64,000 nt of DNA from Tetragonia tetragonoides (lineage: Eukaryota; Streptophyta; Magnoliopsida; Caryophyllales; Aizoaceae). The translations under genes and the position numbers were made by a program. The stretch lies in the NCBI GenBank assembly GCA_038025085.1, contig CM076141.1, positions 15,564,001 to 15,628,000 of the forward strand, read 5' to 3'. Below the pieces are notes generated by a model. The model was given only the letters and a program-made list of their open reading frames with translations, was not told the DNA's origin and searched no databases. How positions within the stretch are numbered: position 1 is the first letter of the stretch; the number at the start of each line of letters is the position of its first letter. Shown here one piece after another: positions 61,220 through 64,000 of this stretch.

Positions 61220-62004
61220 AAAAAAAAGAAAAAGCTTTTTTCATATGATTCACTGATGTTTGTATGTGTGAATAGAGGATTCTGAACATATAAGGCTTCT
61301 TTTCCAGCTCAGTTACTAGTGAAGTTTACCAGTTAATAAGAGGATGACATGAAAGTTTTTACGCAGACGTGGAGCTTGGGGCCTGGGGTTTCTCTTTTAT
61401 GCACTTGTTTGTATGACAGTATTAATTTTTGAGCACGGATCTATGCTTCTAAAGATTGGGATGTTTACGAACCAACTGCATTCCCATTGTGATTATGCAT
61501 CCCGGACTTACTCAATTGCTGCCTTGATGTAGGAACCTGGAGAGATAGAGGAAGAATTCGCTAGTCTTGACACTGGAAGATTAATGAAGCAATTCCTGAC
61601 ATCTCGTGATCCACAACCCCCTTGCATACCTAAAGGAAAGATAGCTAGTGCAGCAGAAAAACCCATCACTTTGCCCCCTTGGCTTTCAGAGGATGACATT
61701 AACTACTTTGCTGATAAGTTCAGGCAGAAAGGTTTTACTGGAGGATTAAACTACTATCGGGCCATGGACCTGTATGTTTCATCTAGTGTGCCAGTCTTTT
61801 GTGGGTTTATCTTCCTATGCTATCTTGCGATTTTTGCATATAGTATACATATACAAGGCCATGATTTCGTCACAACTTGAACACAATTACAGTATGCTAA
61901 GCCAATATGCAGGGTGGATATTGGACATCATCACATGCATGCTTCTAGGTCCGCTATCCATTCGGCTAATACCACTTAGTGCTTGGTGCCCTGAATTACC
62001 CCCC

Positions 62005-62035
<31 letters not shown>

Positions 62036-62996
62036 ACAAACAAAAAAATAAGGTAGGGCAGGGGGAAGACTGCCTTGACACTGTTTGTGGTTTCAGAGGA
62101 GATGTAGTATAGGTGTAGATTTCTCTAGGCCTCCAGCAACAGTTTAGTCTCTTTGGCACAATTTTTGAGTCATTCGTTTGGCATTGCCGTGATGACTCAA
62201 TGACGTAGTGGTATGGAGTTTGATACTTACAGTCTGTTTGCGGGAGGGTAAGGGAGGAAGCCAGGAAGGTTTCTCCTTCAATGGCAGATTCTAGTAAGGA
62301 TGAATGGGATGGAATGGGAGATCAGAGGGGTATAATTCTTTTTAAGTGAAGGAGGGGAAGGGAAGAAGTTGTTGGTTCTTATGGTTTAAAAAGTATGGAG
62401 TCAATGCCCTTCCCACGATATATCTGTTTCGTCCCCTTCCTTGCCCTCCTCCCCCAGCCCCCAGCCCCCTTCCTTGCCCTCCTGATTTCCCCTTGGTCCA
62501 CTTCTCTTTGCTCTCTCTCAAAAACTTCTAAAAAACCAAATCATCTACACTTTAGCTTCATCAGGCTTTTGTGACTTATGCTTCTTCTTTTTTTACACTT
62601 CTGGTTTTCATCTGGCTTTTGTGTGAGGGATGTGGAATAACAAATCATTCCTGATCTTTGACGAGACTAAACAAATATAATGCATACTAAAATTCTTTGT
62701 TCAAAGATGTAGGTGGTTTCTTCGTTTTGTTAAGCTTTCATTCTTGCAGGAGTTGGGAGCTCATGGCACCATGGACAGGGGTACAGGTCAAGATACCTGT
62801 GAAGTTCATAATAGGAGAACTTGACATAACATACAGTTTTCCGAAAATGAGGGATTACATACACAAAGGTGGCTTCAAGCGAGATGTGCCGTTTTTGGAT
62901 GAGGTAGTCGTACTGGAAGGAGCTGCTCACTTCGTCAACCAAGAAAAGCCAGAAGAAACGAGCAAGCATATCCAGGACTTTTTTGATAAATTCTGA
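59267..62996 (+). CDS. Soluble epoxide hydrolase, alpha/beta-hydrolase fold (3 exons)
   Basis: Exons 59267-59743, 61533-61771 and 62750-62996, with GT..AG borders and consistent phase, give 320 residues, the usual length of plant soluble epoxide hydrolases. The enzyme opens fatty-acid and other epoxides to diols by a covalent ester intermediate. Visible parts: oxyanion motif HGFPE (35-39), nucleophile Asp105 in GHDWGA, lid Tyr154 (DDFYICRFQ) and Tyr234 (NYYRAMDL), acid Asp264 (GELDITY) and base His299 (GAAHF). There is no signal peptide; the C-terminus DKF is not a clear peroxisomal signal, so a cytosolic location is likely. The catalytic set is complete. The first intron is about 1.8 kb with long C and A runs near 61175-61225. 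Confidence 0.96.
59744..61532 (+). other. First intron of the epoxide hydrolase gene
   Basis: Two similar stretches (around 60300-60550 and 60830-61090, sharing gtgaagttrytgtcaatgagcaa and gctataacagt) show an internal duplication. Poly-C and poly-A runs at 61175-61225. Confidence 0.7.
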
Positions 62997-63650
62997 TCCT
63001 TTCACGTTTGTTTGCACCATCTTCCTTGGTCAGATATGGTATATTTTCAATTTTCAGCAATCCTCTTACAAGCAAACAGTGTGACAGGTGGAGGCCCTCA
63101 GTTCTTGGATACAGATATTAACTAGATACACTGAGTTGTGTATTGTAACTCGGTTGTCTTCACCTCTGGACTCAGGAAGTTTGGATTTGTTGTACCGAAG
63201 ATTTTATTCTCTTCATCATCTCTCTCTTCCATTTAGCAGGGTTTTGGGCATTACATTCATTGGCTCCCACTTCCCAGTCACACTGAGTTTGTGTAGTATA
63301 AGATACACTGGAAGTGTGTGTTTTAGTATTTTACGAGTACTTTCTTTTCTTTTTTTTTTGGATGAACTAAAGTGTGGCTTGTTGTACTGGAAATTCTATG
63401 TTCTTCAGCATCTGTCACTTCTCTTTCACAAGTTGTTGCCTTGTTGGGTATTGATCGGCACTTTCATTATTATTGTCCTTCAATCTTCGTACTCGGTATT
63501 TCGTTTCTTCTTTGATGATAATCTTCCGTAGTGGTGTGTGGTGAATTTGTCCTTCAATGCCTAAGATAATTACATGTTTGGAATTTATTCAATTCTATAG
63601 TCTTTTATAAAGCTTTTAAATAGGAGAATTTCAAATTACACCTTGTACCC
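62997..63650. other. Epoxide hydrolase 3' flank
   Basis: T-rich, probably 3' UTR and flank. The plus-strand ORF at 63088-63531 has no recognisable domain and a composition like the surrounding non-coding DNA. Confidence 0.5.
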
Positions 63651-64000
63651 TAGGTTGCACCGATACCTGACCCAACAGCAGTATCCTGTATCCGATACGT
63701 TTCGGATACCGATACTTTTAGGATACACGCCCGATACTTGGAAATATGCACCCGATACGTATCGGAGAAGTATCTTATTTTTCGTATTAGTTTTTTCCCA
63801 AAATAATTACGGATACCCCTCGGATATACGGTGGATACTTTAAAGATACGCCAAATCAGCAAACAATAATTTTTTGCAAAAAAGATTAATTTTTTAAATA
63901 TATCTTTATACAACCCAAAAGAAATGACATTTCTTTCTCATCATAGCCTCCATCTTGTCTTATTTAAAGGCTTACGCCTCCCGGAGCAGCTGATCGGTTC
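63651..64000. repeat. Possible start of a DNA-element repeat running off the edge
   Basis: From taggttgcaccgatacc at 63651 the sequence contains many degenerate copies of ggatac / cgatac in both orientations over 200 bp, much like the arms of the MITEs at 17729 and 25220. The other end is not visible. Confidence 0.35.

Noticed and set aside
61584..62112. Longer ORFs running past exon 2 of the epoxide hydrolase
   Set aside because: They read through the 5' splice site into intron sequence with poly-C runs.
63088..63531. 147-codon ORF after the epoxide hydrolase
   Set aside because: Base composition and codon pattern like the T-rich flank; no domain, probably 3' UTR.

Overview
The window is nuclear DNA of a flowering plant, most likely a eudicot. 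It is AT-rich, its plant genes have introns with GT..AG borders, and about two thirds of it is transposable elements nested in one another. I cannot name the species from the sequence.

Layout. (1) 1-13209: a CACTA (En/Spm) transposon on the minus strand whose left end lies outside the window. Its tnp2 transposase gene is broken by a Ty3/gypsy chromovirus-like retrotransposon (1883-10344, 5-bp target duplication gctgc) that has itself lost gag and protease. (2) 15420-16241: a solo LTR with target duplication agttc, ending 143 bp before the start codon of a pectin methylesterase gene. (3) 16385-19912: that pectinesterase (PMEI-PME type, two exons), with a hAT-type MITE in its 1.8-kb intron. (4) 20190-24646: a tRNA-derived SINE and a decayed Ty1/copia element with 150-bp LTRs. 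(5) 25220-26044: a second hAT-type MITE. (6) 27910-28503 and 30992-31639: two small secreted PMEI-fold proteins on the minus strand. (7) 32044-53152: a Sirevirus-type Ty1/copia element with a large extra ORF after pol (perfect target duplication catag). A 9.8-kb gag-only LTR element (TR-GAG type, 33544-43338) sits in it, close behind the primer-binding site. (8) 54112-54407: a Tourist-like MITE. (9) 55421-56089: an ATL-type RING-H2 gene with one in-frame stop at the conserved Trp of the RING. (10) 58397-59014: a third hAT-type MITE. (11) 59267-62996: a three-exon soluble epoxide hydrolase gene.

The host genes form two small themes. One is pectin remodelling: a pectin methylesterase and two PMEI-domain proteins lie within about 16 kb, and family knowledge says such proteins act together in the cell wall. 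The other is the pair of a membrane-anchored E3-ligase-like gene (apparently dead here) and an epoxide hydrolase of the cutin/oxylipin type; nothing in the sequence links these two.

The least ordinary object is the gag-only element. It keeps one open gag frame and no pol, and its long non-coding part carries two tandem arrays. One array has 19 units in a higher-order pattern, and most units contain the same 7-bp-stem hairpin. I identified LTRs, target duplications, splice sites and catalytic residues by reading; no alignment or database search was run.
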